Assembly (NCBI GenBank): GCA_030674185.1
Contig: CM060312.1
Span: 68,668,237 to 68,732,236 of the forward strand
DNA length: 64,000 bases
From: Monoplex corrugatus
Taxonomy: Eukaryota > Mollusca > Gastropoda > Littorinimorpha > Ranellidae
Direction of reading: 5' to 3'
The notes under the pieces were generated by a model. It did no database searches, was not told the origin of the DNA, and saw only the letters and a program-made list of their open reading frames with translations. Shown here in pieces: positions 1 through 38,239 of the stretch; the first letter of the stretch is position 1, and each line of letters opens with the position of its first letter. Position numbers and translations under genes: made by a program.

Positions 1-1319
1 TGTTTGTCACAGTGTATAGATGAATATTAGATAAGTACGTGTATAGCGTCACTGCCGAGTCTTTTTTAAATTTAAATCTTTTTTTATTTTTGCTTTGTTT
101 TGTTGTTATTTCTGTGAATAAAACTGACTTATTTTGTCACTGAAATGTTTATATAAGAAGTCGGTTTGGTATGTTGTGGTATATTCCGCGTGGTAACTGG
201 GTAGAGTTAGATCTCGGGAGGATCTTAATTTCTGTTGTTGTTGCTATTGTTCAAACCTGGGAATGCTTTGACAGGATCCTATGCACACAGACTGCAGGGA
301 CCATCGTCTGCTTCGGGAGAATGAGAATATCAATTCACCTTGTGAAGGCCATACTGGGGCCCGTTTCTTACACGATAGCATGCTCTCGATGCTACCTAGT
401 CTTACCTAGAAAATGCTTAACCACACTTGCCGCTAGGTGGAACAAAGGAACACTTCTACCTGACGTAACTTGTGGAAACTTCGCCTACTTCGCGTGTTCA
501 GGTAGAACATTCTAGAAGGGTTTCCCAAGGCATTGTTGCTTCCCAGCCCCGCACATATATATTATTGTATTTATCATTTTAAAAACAGTTTATAACCGTA
601 TTTTTTATTGTGTTGTATTCCTCAAAGATTTCTTTTTCTTTTGTGTTATTTCTGACAAACGGATCATTCTGTCGAGTGAAAGGATTTCTGTTTCGTTTGT
701 TCTTACTTATGTACGGGAGATAACTCTGCTGTCTTGCCCGTGGGGCTGGGGAACAACAGAACAAAACAAGACGAAAAACTTGAAACAGCCAATCTGCTGT
801 TCATCGAGACTAGCTTAAGCATATAAAATATAGTAGTATATTATAAAGTATACAGAATTTGATAATCAAGCAGAGGAAATGTTGCGGGTTTTAAGTCTTA
901 TGTCACAACTTCAGCCCAAGTGTGACATCACGAGACTAAGCTAAGCGAAACTAATGAACATTTTCCAGAAGTTTGCTGATCCACTTCATTTGTTTTGGTT
1001 GTTTTATTGTTTGTCTGTTGTTTGCAGATAATTAGAAAAAAGTTCTTTATCGAAGTTTTGTCTGTAGTTCTTTATCAAAGAACACAGAACTTTATGTCGC
1101 GGAATCCCCTTTCCCAGGACCTTATCACATATCTGACCTACATTGGGTAATTGAGCGGATGAATCTGTCTCAAAAACCTTTCTCACAAGGAACCCCAACG
1201 AAGACAAAGGATCGGTTTCGTGAATGTTTCGAGTGCTCCTGTTGTTTTGCTCATTTCATGAATTCATGATATATATCTTTGAAGAGGAGTTGCATTGAAA
1301 AGGTAATACTACTATGTAA
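1..1319. other. Upstream flank, no gene recognised
   Basis: No open frame here resembles a known protein. An AATAAA hexamer at 117-122 in a T-rich setting could be the poly(A) signal of a + strand gene lying to the left, but nothing in the window confirms that. The 114-codon frame at 171-515 has no recognisable domain and is treated as chance. Confidence 0.4.
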
Positions 1320-1870
1320 ATACTTTCTGCGCAGTCGCAGTAGCAATGTGAAATGTCGGTCAGTGGCGCGCTACTTGCTTACCCAGCGATCAATGAGTTT
1401 AACAAGGAATCACGCCATCTTTGAGGAAGTATCTTGAGTAAGTGAGAGCACAGATGATCGTTTTAAAGCTAGTTTGAGACAATTTAAGTCATGAAAATGT
1501 TTCATTTTGTTTCAAGAACCTTAGGAACGCTGAGATCGCGATTTGGATTCCCTCTCCGATGCTGTAGCAATTTTGTGTGCATCGCGCAATCGCGTAGCGC
1601 AGTCGCACTCCATCATGTTTTGTTCTGCCTTGCGCAGTGGGCACGAAGGGAAATGTTGATGCAGACGACAATTTTTAGTAAAAATGGACGAAACGGAGAT
1701 TCGAATTGACATAGATTTTAATTCGAGTGTGGTGAATACAAGTAATGCTGTAATAGTTGGTAAATGAGCGAAGGTTGTTTACGGAAAAAAACGACCTTCC
1801 AAAACAAATATGGCGTCTTTTGGGTTGAGGTAGGCACTGCTGAGACGATCAGAGGCCGGGGTTGGGAGGT
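1320..1870 (+). promoter_or_regulatory. NRF1: Probable NRF1 promoter / 5' untranslated exon region
   Basis: This is the most CpG-rich stretch upstream of the NRF1 coding exons. It contains several half-sites of the NRF1 recognition sequence (consensus TGCGCATGCGCA): TGCGCAG at 1328-1334 and 1631-1637, CGCGCA at 1583-1588, and AGCGCAGTCGC near 1596. A possible 5' splice donor (GTAAAT) follows position 1759. A short frame at 1684-1767 (ATG to TGA) would act as an upstream ORF: joined through that donor to the acceptor before 6327 it stops at once, so it does not extend the NRF1 protein. Assignment to NRF1 rests on position and composition only. Confidence 0.4.
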
Positions 1871-2809
1871 ATGGGAGAGGGAGAGGGATCTCGCTGCCCA
1901 GTCTGGGTTAAATTTGTAGAGCTATCAGTTATCATATTAATCTGATTAGTTTTACGATGACGATTTTAGAAACATGATTCATTTAATAATTCATTTCAAA
2001 TACCGTTAAATCATGCAGTAGGAAGACATTTCGTGTTGTACAGGAAATGACATGTAATTTTAGCCTTTCTTGTTAGGGAAAGAAAAAGCACATGGCATGT
2101 GCCGTGGTAAGAAAAACTTCTACATTTACATCACCTATAGATATGACTGTTCTCTCTGTTTTAGGTGGATGAAATTTTATTGACATTTGTATATATAGTT
2201 CTACACATTTTATAGTACAATACTGCTGTGAATAATGTGAGCCAAAATGAAACCAAGTCTAAATTGAGATCTGTGGCTCTGTACTACTGTAGTGTCATAA
2301 AATCTGACTAGGGCTTTCAGGCTGTAGAACTTGACATCATGCACATTGCTTTATTCCCATTTTGAAAATCTTTGCACCAGTTGAAACAGGCAAATAGGCT
2401 TAAGCCTAACAATACCTAAAAACGTAGCTTTTCGTACAAACCATCATACCTGTTGATTAAAACTGGCAATAACCATGCATGATAAAAGTGAGGCAGACAG
2501 AAGAAGTGCATATTCCCCTCATTGCCACAGTATGCTACATCATTACTTAAAATTCCTTAACCAATGTAAAAATATTTGCAGGAGATTGAAATAGCTGTTA
2601 TTTCATGTTTTTGTGTCTGATCATGCCCACAGGTGGAAGAAAATCTTATTCAAACTAGTGGTTAGGATCATTTAACTATGTGATACAAACTTCTTCAGGT
2701 ATAGCTTACGATACTAAGAAACAGATTGTCCATTGCAGGATGTTTCAAAACTTGTTAGTATTTCAGAATGATGTGTTGGTTTTTCTGTCCACATGTTTCT
2801 GGAGGTATC
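1871..2809. other. Intronic/upstream sequence without recognised features
   Basis: AT-rich sequence with no supported coding frame, RNA gene or clear repeat boundary. If the 5' exon near 1.7 kb belongs to NRF1, this is part of its first intron. Confidence 0.4.
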
Positions 2810-3860
2810 GGAGAGAGATGAAGCTGGCTTACTTTCCATGTACTGGGAGATGTTGATGAGAGATGAAACTGATGGTCTGCAGGTAGACAGCTAGCTTGGT
2901 GTAGAATCTTCTTCTAGATGCGGGGTGTGTCTGCCACTCCATCTGTCCGGTGCTACATGGTAGTCTTTCTTTTGCTTTGAAGCCCAAGCATCTGTTTAGG
3001 ATTGAAGGGTTGGCTGATTGACTGGCATTCTGAGTAACATCCTGGTCAGGTAACTTGGTTTACTGTTGTATGATATAATGGTTGACAGGTGTTCCAACCA
3101 TCTTTTGTATCTCTTGGTTTGTAAAACATATATATCTCTCTCTTCATGTCTTCCCTGCTGATCTTCAGAGCTGACAGGTTGTGGTCTTTTGCTTGAGGGT
3201 TTTAATTAAAGTTCAAGTGTGGCACTGGTAAGTCAGGGTGGATGCAGAGATTGTATTGCTAAGACTGGCTTTGTTTCTCCCAAGGGATGCATAGGGTTTT
3301 AGAAGGGGTGAAAGTTGGTAGCTCACAATGTGAGTATTTTGGTCTCTGGTCTTGATTTCACTGTCCATTTTTCCATATTGACCAAATACACTAAACTTTC
3401 CACTTATCTAAATTCTGAAGTTTGAAGAAGTTGATGGTGTTACCCTTTGGTTTTGAATGCAGTTTTTCAAATGTTTACATACTAATGACATAACCTCAGT
3501 CTTGCTGATGCCAATTTTTATGCCATAGTTTTTATGGCTGTTACTTCACTTGTTTGTCTAGTTTTTCAGCTGTGTTTCGTGTAGTTCATGATCACTTGGT
3601 CATCAGTAAGTGATAGATCATTGAGAATTTCCTGCACTTTCATTTATGGTCACATGGTCAGGCCACATTTCATGATGCATTTCTTTCTAGTTCCTGCTGG
3701 CTGCCATGGAGTTTGGTGGTTAGAGATGTTGTAGAGTTTCTGGATCAGGATTTTACATCTTGAATAATTTTGACCATATTTATGGTGAAAAAGAGTGGTC
3801 ACAGAGCACAACCTTTTTGGGCTCCAGATGTTACTTGAACCATTTGCAAAAATTGATTTT
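2810..3860 (-). mobile_element. Decayed LINE reverse-transcriptase remnant
   Basis: Read on the - strand, scattered frames give pieces typical of a LINE reverse transcriptase: a degenerate TDDQVIM where the catalytic YADD-type motif would be (about 3590), followed by YGIKIGISKTEVM (about 3485-3530), which matches the segment found shortly after YADD in RTE/Jockey-type elements. Stops and frameshifts interrupt everything. The borders are approximate. Confidence 0.5.
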
Positions 3861-4499
3861 GGGTGTTTACAGCACACTCATTGTAGTAATTGCATTAGAT
3901 CTATATATTGCTTGTTTTTTTTGGGTGGGGTTAGGGTGGGGGGCACTGTAGCACACGTTTTCACACAATGGTTGGGGGGGGTTTAACCCTCAGGTAGAGT
4001 TAGTTCACATTTTTCACCCCAAGAGCTAACCAAGGATAAGGCTTATAATGCCATGATCATTATGGACTTTATCAGTCTCATGGCATCTATGGCATCAGTG
4101 CATCTATTATATGAATTCATTCTGAGTGTGGATTTGCCACCTCGAAAAACTGAAACCTGAACTGTTGTCAAGGGAATGACCTTTATTTCCATATGACTCT
4201 GAAACTGACCGAAGTTTGTTTCTGTTTACATGGTGTAATGCCCATTCCTGATCCACAGAGATGAAGTAGACCTGATACCAATAGTCAGGTGCTTTCTCAC
4301 AGAGTTGGTGAAGTGATAACATCTGTGCACCTGCTTCTCTTTTCTGAATTCAGACTCTTCACCCCTTAAGATGACAGTTTTGTCTGTGTGATTTCTCCAG
4401 TACTATTCCTGTTGGCATTGAAGATCATCTTACCAGCAGTGAATAGTTGAGATCCAGCAGACACAGGAAATGGATATCAAATGCCCCCCCCCCCCCCCC
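3861..4499. other. Unassigned sequence ending in a poly-C tract
   Basis: No coding evidence. A run of about 23 C lies at 4486-4508, immediately before the SINE-like repeat. Part of the stretch may continue the LINE remnant to its left. Confidence 0.35.
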
Positions 4500-5046
4500 C
4501 CCCCCCCCACCCCGGCATGCTGGGGGCTCTTTCAATATAAATAGTATCTCCATCTTGTGGAAATTCAGTGCTTGAAATTTCCTCTTTTTTTGTCACTTTC
4601 TCTGTTTCTTCTTCCCCCTTTGCTTTCTGTCATTTCTTCCTATTATTTTCTGCCTTGTTGGTCCATTCACCTGTATACTTTACATGTGTTCTAATAGAGT
4701 CTTAGGATTGATAATTGGGTACATGTATTAAGTACATTTTTGGCTATAGGGAAATGAGATATGCAGAAGCGATTTCAGGTAATTTAGGCCTGTTTTTATA
4801 TGTTTTAGTGTCCTGAGTTATGTTTAAATTTGTGATTGGGTAGTTTCTTTAAATCCCCTGTGTGATAAATTGGATGGAGTGGTCAACGCTAGGGGTATCT
4901 CCTTAGATTATGTGCGCGATTGCATTGATTATTTGATATATGTACTTAATTTTCTTTTCCTTTTTTTTAACCTGTTAAAGTAGTGTGTTTTGAAGTCGTT
5001 AAAGCCCTGATATGGCTCTACGCGGTCTGCTGGGCTTTAAACAAAA
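4500..5046 (+). repeat. Dispersed SINE-like repeat, family A, copy 1
   Basis: About 550 bp, recurring in this window at 19545-22725 (split by a transposon), 29395-29475 (3' end only) and 57718-58245 (- strand). Shared landmarks are GGGGGCTCTTTCAATATAAA near the 5' side, GATAATTGGGTACATGTATT in the middle, and a 3' end GCCCTGATATGGCTCTACGC followed by GCTGGGCTTTAAA and an A-rich tail. No coding frame. A short retroposon is likely because one copy keeps only the 3' end. Confidence 0.7.
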
Positions 5047-5069
5047 TACCAGTAACAAAAAATAACCAA

Positions 5070-5306
5070 ATGCCATCTCGAAAAGATTTCATGGAAAACA
5101 CAACTGTCCTTTCTACAAAGGATGAAGAAATATACCAAGCATTGAAGCAGAATTTAGATGAGTCAGCTGCCTCATCCAGGATGAGTTTAAAACCAAAGAA
5201 ATCATGGGGCCTCTCACTGCAGGATGGAAAACCATCTAACCAAACCATTCCAACAGTGACAGAGGGATCAGCAAGACTCTTCAAAGGTGGAATGATGACT
5301 TCTTGA
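5070..5306 (+). other. Short unassigned open frame (78 codons)
   Basis: An open frame directly after the family A repeat tail begins MPSRKDFMENTT and ends RLFKGGMMTS. It is Lys/Ser/Glu-rich with no recognised domain, and no splice context supports it. It may be a captured or retroposed gene scrap, or chance. Confidence 0.15.
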
Positions 5307-5719
5307 AAGTACAGATAGGGGTAATAAATTTATATATAAAACCAAGTGTACAAAAAGGGGTAATGAAACCAAGCGAATGGCAGAAGAAAGCCTGCAAGTA
5401 ATAGATTGATCAGTGTAACCACCTGGGTGCTGCAAAGTCAGCAGAAGGGCATCTAGGGAGTCCCGACTGGGATGCGATCTGGCCCTTTTAGGGTGGAAAC
5501 AACTTCAGAACATTAGAGTGGAAGGAGTTTCAAAACACTTGCATGAGAAGGGCTTTTCTTCTGAGGACCTTCTGCTGTCTGATTTTCCCTGTGTTCCACT
5601 ATAATTATGTCTGATCACGTGTATCATGCAGTAAGACCATTTGAGTTTGGAGTATAGTGCTGAAGAAAAGTGGTTAATCATAATGAGAAATCCAAAACAA
5701 GTGCGACTCCCCCGTGTTC

Positions 5720-6145
5720 AAGCAAATGGGAACCAGAAAAAAATCGAAAATAGAATCAGAACCCATATTTAATGCAACCAGACAAGGCAGGTGCTAATTT
5801 TCAACCAACTGCCCTTTGTCAAGTGTAAGCGTAAGATCACAAATGAATAAACACCAAATACAAAAATTAGGAGAAAAAAGATTAAAATGTCCCTAATGCT
5901 TTGTCCAGTGGGAGTCCTTTTCTCCCACTGGATGAAGCAGCAGGGAAGTTTTACTCTTTCTCCCACTGGATGAAGCAGTAGGGAAGTTTTAGCCCTTTTC
6001 ACCGAATTTTTGTGTTTGGTATTGTTTTTGATTTTATGTTTACGCTTGACAAAGGGCAGTTGGCTGAAAATTTGCACGTCTTGTCTGGTTGTATTAAATA
6101 CGCGTTCTGATTCTATTTTTGTGTTTTATCTGGTTTCTAATTATT
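5720..6145. mobile_element. Long inverted-repeat (foldback) element, copy 1
   Basis: The left arm (about 5728-5870) and right arm (about 6003-6140) are inverted copies of each other over roughly 140 bp. Shared landmarks are AATAGAATCAGAAC, TATTTAAT, AACCAGACAAG, CCAACTGCCCTTTGTCAAG and ACAAAAATT. The short centre has two copies of TCTCCCACTGGATGAAGCAG. There is no coding capacity. Related arms occur at 7207-7978 and 34000-34175, so this is a dispersed foldback family. Confidence 0.75.
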
Positions 6146-6343
6146 GTGATTTATGTAGTGAAAGTTTGCAGCTTTTACTAAGTGGGAAGACAAGGGTTGT
6201 ATGAATATTATTGTATATTCCAATTTGTCGGTCAGTCATGGGAAGACATGCGTTGTATGAATATAACTGTATATTCCAATTTGTCAGTCGGTGGTATGAT
6301 AATCAGTGTTACACTCTTGTGGGCAGATTAAACAAGAGGCAGT

Positions 6344-33426
<27,083 letters not shown>

Positions 33427-33999
33427 ACTGTTAAAAACTGTGTCTCAGAGGTGATACTGGCTCAGTCTTCTTCTGTTTTGAGGGTGTGAAAAGTTTGACC
33501 TTATGAGCTTTTTATTTTCTCTCTGTTTATCTTTGACTTTCTTTTTTGTTTTGTTTTTGTTTACATGTAGTAAGTAGATGATAGGTTCAGATTGACCCAA
33601 TGAGTCTTTGTGTGTATGTGATTGTGAAGAAAGGACACCAGCGTGGTTCTGTATGATGGATTTTTGCCTGGTTTGGAGCGTTTCTGAGGGTGGTTGCAAT
33701 GTGGATAAGTGTGAATTAATGGCTCATATTTTGGGTAATTGAGACCCAATTTTTGAATACTGTCAGATTGTCAGGAAGAATTTTTTTTTCTAAATTTTTT
33801 TCTCTTCCCCCTTGCAATAAGTTTTCTTTTCATCTTAGACATTGGGAAAAAGAAGACCAACTGGGAAGGCGAGATGAATAAAGATCTATAATTTGGTGAA
33901 CAAGACAGATCTGTGAATACACAAAATTTTTCTATGCAGCAGGGATGTTTGACTGTTGTTTTAGAGGGTAGATTTTTACCAAGCATAGCTTACAGGAAC
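33427..33999 (+). terminator. NRF1: NRF1 3' untranslated region and candidate poly(A) signal
   Basis: Sequence after the stop is T-rich and non-coding. AATAAA at 33877-33882 is a reasonable first poly(A) signal, giving a 3' UTR of about 450-480 bases. Longer alternatives cannot be excluded. Confidence 0.55.
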
Positions 34000-34175
34000 A
34001 AGAAAAAAGATGAAAAAAATAATCAGAATGCATATTTAATATAATCAGACAAGACGGGCGCAAATTTTCGGCCAAATGGCCTTTGTCAAGCGTAGATGTA
34101 AGTCACAAACCAACAAACACAAAAATTAGGAGAAAAAGGCTGAATCTCCCTGCTGCTTCATCCAGATGGAGAAAA
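34000..34175. mobile_element. Single arm of the foldback family, copy 3
   Basis: Shares AATCAGAATGCATATTTAAT, AATCAGACAAGACGG and AATTTTCGGCCAAATGGCC with the left arms at 5728 and 7220, and has the CTGCTTCATCCAGATGGAGA centre. The matching right arm was not found. Confidence 0.65.
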
Positions 34176-34493
34176 CGACTGAAAATGAAAAGTGTTATTA
34201 CCAGCAAGTGCACAGTTTATATTGCGTGAAGGATTTTGAGTATGTGGGCTGAAAAAGAGATTATTAAATAATGTTGGAAAATGAGAGTTAACAGTGGCTT
34301 AATTGATCTGTTTTTGCATTTTTTTTAGTAATGTCATTTAAAAAAAAATTATTTGTGCTGGTTTTTTTGTACGTTTCTTTTCAAATGAACTTTTAAGATC
34401 ATGGGTTTAGAATTGCAGCTCTTTTGGTTAACTCTTTTTTTTTGATGTCTAGAATGGTTGAGTCTATTTCAAATATCATTGATCAGAGTATAA

Positions 34494-35586
34494 CCCTTAG
34501 CTAAAGACCTTTTATGGAAGTGCATTTTCTCAGTCTCGTTATTCACAAATACAGTAGTATTTTATTCTTCTGCTTGCTTTATTATTTTGACACGAGGTGG
34601 AAAAGAAAGGTGAACTGTGGTCTTCTGTGCAAGACTCTGGTCATCAGCACTGTGGACGGTAGCTGATGTGAGCTTCGTCAAATTTTTATGCCTCTTGTGC
34701 CGAGGCATTCTTCCTTTGCTTGAAAATCGCTTTCTTTCTGGAGGCAAGTCTTCCCCACTCCAGTAGCTCTCCGTGTCGTTGGAGTTGTCGCTTGGACGAT
34801 AAGAGTCCCCGCTGTCAAGCATGCATTCACTGTCAGTATCAGAACCATTCTCGGGGTCGAGGTCGTCTAACGTTTCCGAACACAGTAAATCTTTGTCTGA
34901 TTCTGCAGGCACCACGCTTATTGTGGAACCCTGGATCACCAGTCTGTCCATGTTGCTTCACCAGTAGAACCGCCTGGCCACACGACAATTCTCACAACTG
35001 TAGTGCATGTCGTCCTGAGATAGAATGTACTGTCTGACTGTCCAGAAGGGTACGCATCTCACGTGGAAGTGCCTCGTACATGTAGGGCAATACACCCACA
35101 GCGTCTCCTCATGATCAAAATAAAGTATAGTCCGTGTTGAGTTTATGATTGTCAATGGCGTATATGTTGCATCCACAGCAATACCAGTCCCTCTCCTGAT
35201 CGGAACAGCTATTGTTATCTGAGTCTTGGGTAGCACCTTCTTCACGGTCTTCAGTTTCTGTCTCAGAGCTATAGACTAGGTCTTCCATCAGTGGTACTCC
35301 GTAACGCCATGACTGCCAAAGATCACAGTTAAACAAGAAATATATATTTGATCGCATATATAGCAATATATCGAGATTCAAAAGAAAGATGTTAAATAAA
35401 TAAAGAAACAGTGCGTTACAGGGGTTACACTTTTGCCTATCAGTTGAAACCACACGTTAATGCATCTTTCATCTCTGAGTACTTAGATGATATTAACAAT
35501 TAACGTTTGTTACTTGATTTGGTCTTTTATAGATCTATACTGAAATGGGTCCTACATTAAGTCTCTTCCAGTCATCAGTGTAAGGG
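34494..35586 (-). mobile_element. Possible TTAA-type element carrying a zinc-finger ORF
   Basis: The right side is GTAAGGG followed by TTAA (35587-35590). The left side is CCCTTAGC preceded by ATAA, possibly a mutated TTAA (34490-34493). Only CCCTTA is shared by the ends, so the claim is weak on its own, but three better-supported PiggyBac-like elements lie elsewhere in the window. The inside carries the PHD-like pseudogene. Confidence 0.35.
34562..35322 (-). pseudogene. PHD-like zinc-finger protein, broken frame
   Basis: Three - strand segments fit one protein: an acidic stretch (MEDLVYSSETETEDREEG), a first Cys pair (DWYCCGCNIYAID), a frame jump near 35125, then HEETLWVYCPTCTRHFHVRC and MHYSCENCR. 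The spacing Cys4-His-Cys3 (CxxC, CxxC, HxxC, CxxC) is that of a PHD finger, which reads histone tails in known proteins. After RRFYW an in-frame TGA (34958-34960) interrupts; the frame continues in phase with a Ser/Asp-rich and then basic tail (HKRHKNLTKL) ending at 34562. It has one frameshift and one stop, so this copy is not functional as read. Origin unknown: transposon cargo or a decayed host gene. Confidence 0.5.
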
Positions 35587-36640
35587 TTAACTACAGGTCA
35601 GAGACTAGAAAAAGAAAAGACAGCATCATTCACAACAAAAACAACACATTTCATCATTTCCTCCATCACCATATCACAAAGAAACTGTTTACATACAGTT
35701 GTGAATATAATTTCATTCAAAGATGTGAAGGAAATTGGATAAACTGACCTTCTTGTGCATTATTCCCAGCCCGTAGTGACCAGCGGCCATGCTGTCTCGC
35801 GACGGAAAAACCGCGTAACACGTTATTTCCGTCAAAGTCCCACTAAAAAAATCGTGCAAAACCTTGTAAGTTGAGATACGAGGTTTGTATAGATGGGCGT
35901 GCGTGTCATAAAAACCTCGTAAGTTAAGTTACGAGGTTTGGCACACGCAGGCATTTTAGACAAAAATACTTACGAGGTTTGCCACCCTCGTTTAATAGCA
36001 TTTCTAGATCAAATAGCGTTACGAGTTTTTGACACATCATGGACAAAAATTGAAGGAGAGCAGTGGCGCAAAAACCTGGTTTCAGCCAAAATTTGAGTTA
36101 CGAGGTTTCGGAACTACAACAGCGATATGGTATGTTCTAACCCATGATCTAAACTGTTCACGTATTATGTATTTGTTGTCAAATTTTCATATTTCAAAGA
36201 ACAGATGGACAGTCACTTTTTCTTGATGTACAAATTTTGTAATTGCGTGCACAATTAAAAAAAATATAACAACATTCTTTTATCTTGAAATTGTCACAGA
36301 AAGGCATGAAAAAGAGAGAATGTGAGTGTGTGTACATTGTTAGAACAACAACAAATTGAAGTAATATGGATGATATTATGTGCTCAGTTAGTATTCGGGC
36401 TTGCAACCATTTTTTCTGTTAAACCTGAATTGGTCAAAACATGAACAAATGTTGAATTGGTGTTCCACATCAGACTTGTGCTTCGGTAGGACCAGCTGGC
36501 TTCATTGCGGACATTACACTGTACGTTGACGATAGTTGTATTTAAGCAGTTTGCCAGTAGAATACACATCTGGACTAAAAATTTGTCCTTCGGCTAACCT
36601 TTTGTCTCCGGTACGTTTTCCACCAGCTACACAAACGTAA
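35587..36640. repeat. Intergenic stretch with a cluster of TTACGAGGTTT motifs
   Basis: TTACGAGGTTT or a close variant occurs near 35876, 35929, 35970, 36010 and 36098, and in inverted form AAACCTCGTAA at 35912-35922. The pair 35912-35939 makes an 11-bp-arm palindrome with loop GTTAAG. No coding frame is convincing. Confidence 0.6.
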
Positions 36641-36767
36641 CCATTTCACTCCCTCACTCTATTCACCAGCTTCATGTGGGAAGCTGGTGGATAGGGTGAG
36701 GGAGTGAAAGGTTTAAGTTTTTGCTTTGATGTCATGGCTGTCAGTACATGTGGAATGCTGGCGGATA
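36641..36767. mobile_element. Foldback MITE of the TTAA family, degraded
   Basis: CCATTTCACTCCCTCACTCT and AGGGTGAGGGAGTGAAAGGT are inverted around AAGCTGGTGGATAGG. The distal side ends GATAGGG then TTAA (36768). The left TTAA is mutated to GTAA. Confidence 0.7.
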
Positions 36768-36854
36768 GGGTTAATTCAGCATTTTCCCCCAGAATGGTGA
36801 ATCAAGTCATGTTGGTAATAAATTGCTGACATTTGTCCTTACTCTCTGCTTTAA

Positions 36855-37970
36855 CCCTTTAGCTTCATTACAACCGTAGCCGACAGTTCTGCCCGCACTG
36901 CCTAGCGCTTCGTTACGGCCGTACCCGACCGTTAAAGTCGGCCACGAGCATGGACTATTTTGATCACGCACTGATCACATGTTTCTGGCCCTGGGAGACT
37001 GACAATTGGTCAAACATTCTTGGTATCATCCAATGACATGATGTTGGGAAAATTAGCACTACACACACATCCATTCACTTATGCTTGGGCGCAAAATGTG
37101 GTTGGGGGATTTTCATTCATGCCTCGTAGCGTGTGAAAAAATGGCGATGCCCTTTGTAGCAGATGGTTTTCAGGATACAGATGATTCTCCAGATTATTCA
37201 GAGGAGAAATTAAATACTACTGTTCGTAAATTAGGAAAACACGAAGAAGATGTAGCTGAGTCAGATATTGAGGTTTGTGAGGGGGAAGATGATGAAAACT
37301 GTGATTTAGGAGAGATCAACACAGAAGATAACGCGCCGCTGGCCGCATTCCAGCGAACATGGCACCCATCACTGGTTTTGCTGACAGTAAAGAAATTTGA
37401 TCTCTGGGTCGGACCAACTTGTATACTGCCAGCTGATGCCAAACCTTTAGATTATTTCTTTTTGTTTTTGTACAGACAATTAGTAAAGTGTATTATGAAC
37501 ATTGAATGTAGTTTTGTAGTGGAAAGTAAAATAATGATAAAAACTATCTGAACAAACTGTAAATACCTGAGGAGCACTTGGTGAGATTTGGTGACCACTG
37601 TGAGTACTATCACATGGAAATGCTGTTAGACACTTTAGCTAAGCCATACTCTAATTCATTACTCATCTGTATGTGTTGTGGTCACGTATAGGTGTGCTTC
37701 TCTTGTTTTCATATATATTGTCACTTATTTATTCATGTTTGGTGACATCTTTGGTGACAATGACACGACAAGCAGTGGTTAGAAAGACATACTCACTTGG
37801 ATATGGAAGTAAACATGTTTACCGACACCTGACAAATTTCTAGCTTTATATCTGATCAGACATGCTCACAGTGTACTCATGAACAGAGTAACCCTGTTTT
37901 AGGGGAAAAAGCTTGAGAAAATTTGAAATCTAGGGGCAGTTCAGCTCTCTAGAATGCAAATACAAGAGGG
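36855..37970 (+). mobile_element. PiggyBac-like non-autonomous element 1
   Basis: Bounded by TTAA at 36851-36854 and 37971-37974, the target duplication of PiggyBac transposons. The ends begin CCCTTTAGC and, complemented on the right, CCCTCTTG. It contains a fragment of the transposase N-terminal region (37081-37551) but no catalytic domain. Confidence 0.75.
37081..37551 (+). pseudogene. PiggyBac transposase N-terminal fragment
   Basis: 156 codons, with a better start at Met 37141 (MAMPFVADGFQDTDDSPDYS). An acidic N-terminal domain (DIEVCEGEDDENCDLGE) is followed by FDLWVGPTCILPADAKPLDY and LYRQLVKCIMNIEC. This corresponds to the piggyBac region just before the conserved ETN and the DDD catalytic core (DDE_Tnp_1_7 family), which are absent. 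It cannot be an active transposase. Whether the fragment is transcribed is unknown. Confidence 0.7.
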
Positions 37971-38239
37971 TTAAGATCATGTCGCTGATTTATCAAAGAC
38001 AATAGTTTGGTCCCACCCAGCTTTACTGGGCGTTTCTTGATAATGAAATAAACAAAAGGCAGCTGGTGCAAAAGTTTAACAAGGAAATGAAAGTAGAGTT
38101 AATTTAGCTGCAAACATGTTAAAGTTTTTATCTATGGCAACTTTGTTAGACAAAGACAAATTTTATGATGGGGACAGATAGTATTATGGTGATTTGGAAT
38201 GTTAGTGAGTCACACTGGACTGCACCCTTCATCATGAGT

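Noticed and set aside
171..515. 114-codon open frame at the left edge
   Set aside because: No recognisable domain, no splice context and Cys/Trp-rich composition typical of a chance frame.
35749..35789. Possible first exon (ATG at 35789, MAAGHYGLGICTR, then GTCAGT) for the - strand PHD-like protein
   Set aside because: The phase after this donor does not fit the acceptor before the acidic exon: the joined frame hits a stop within eight codons.
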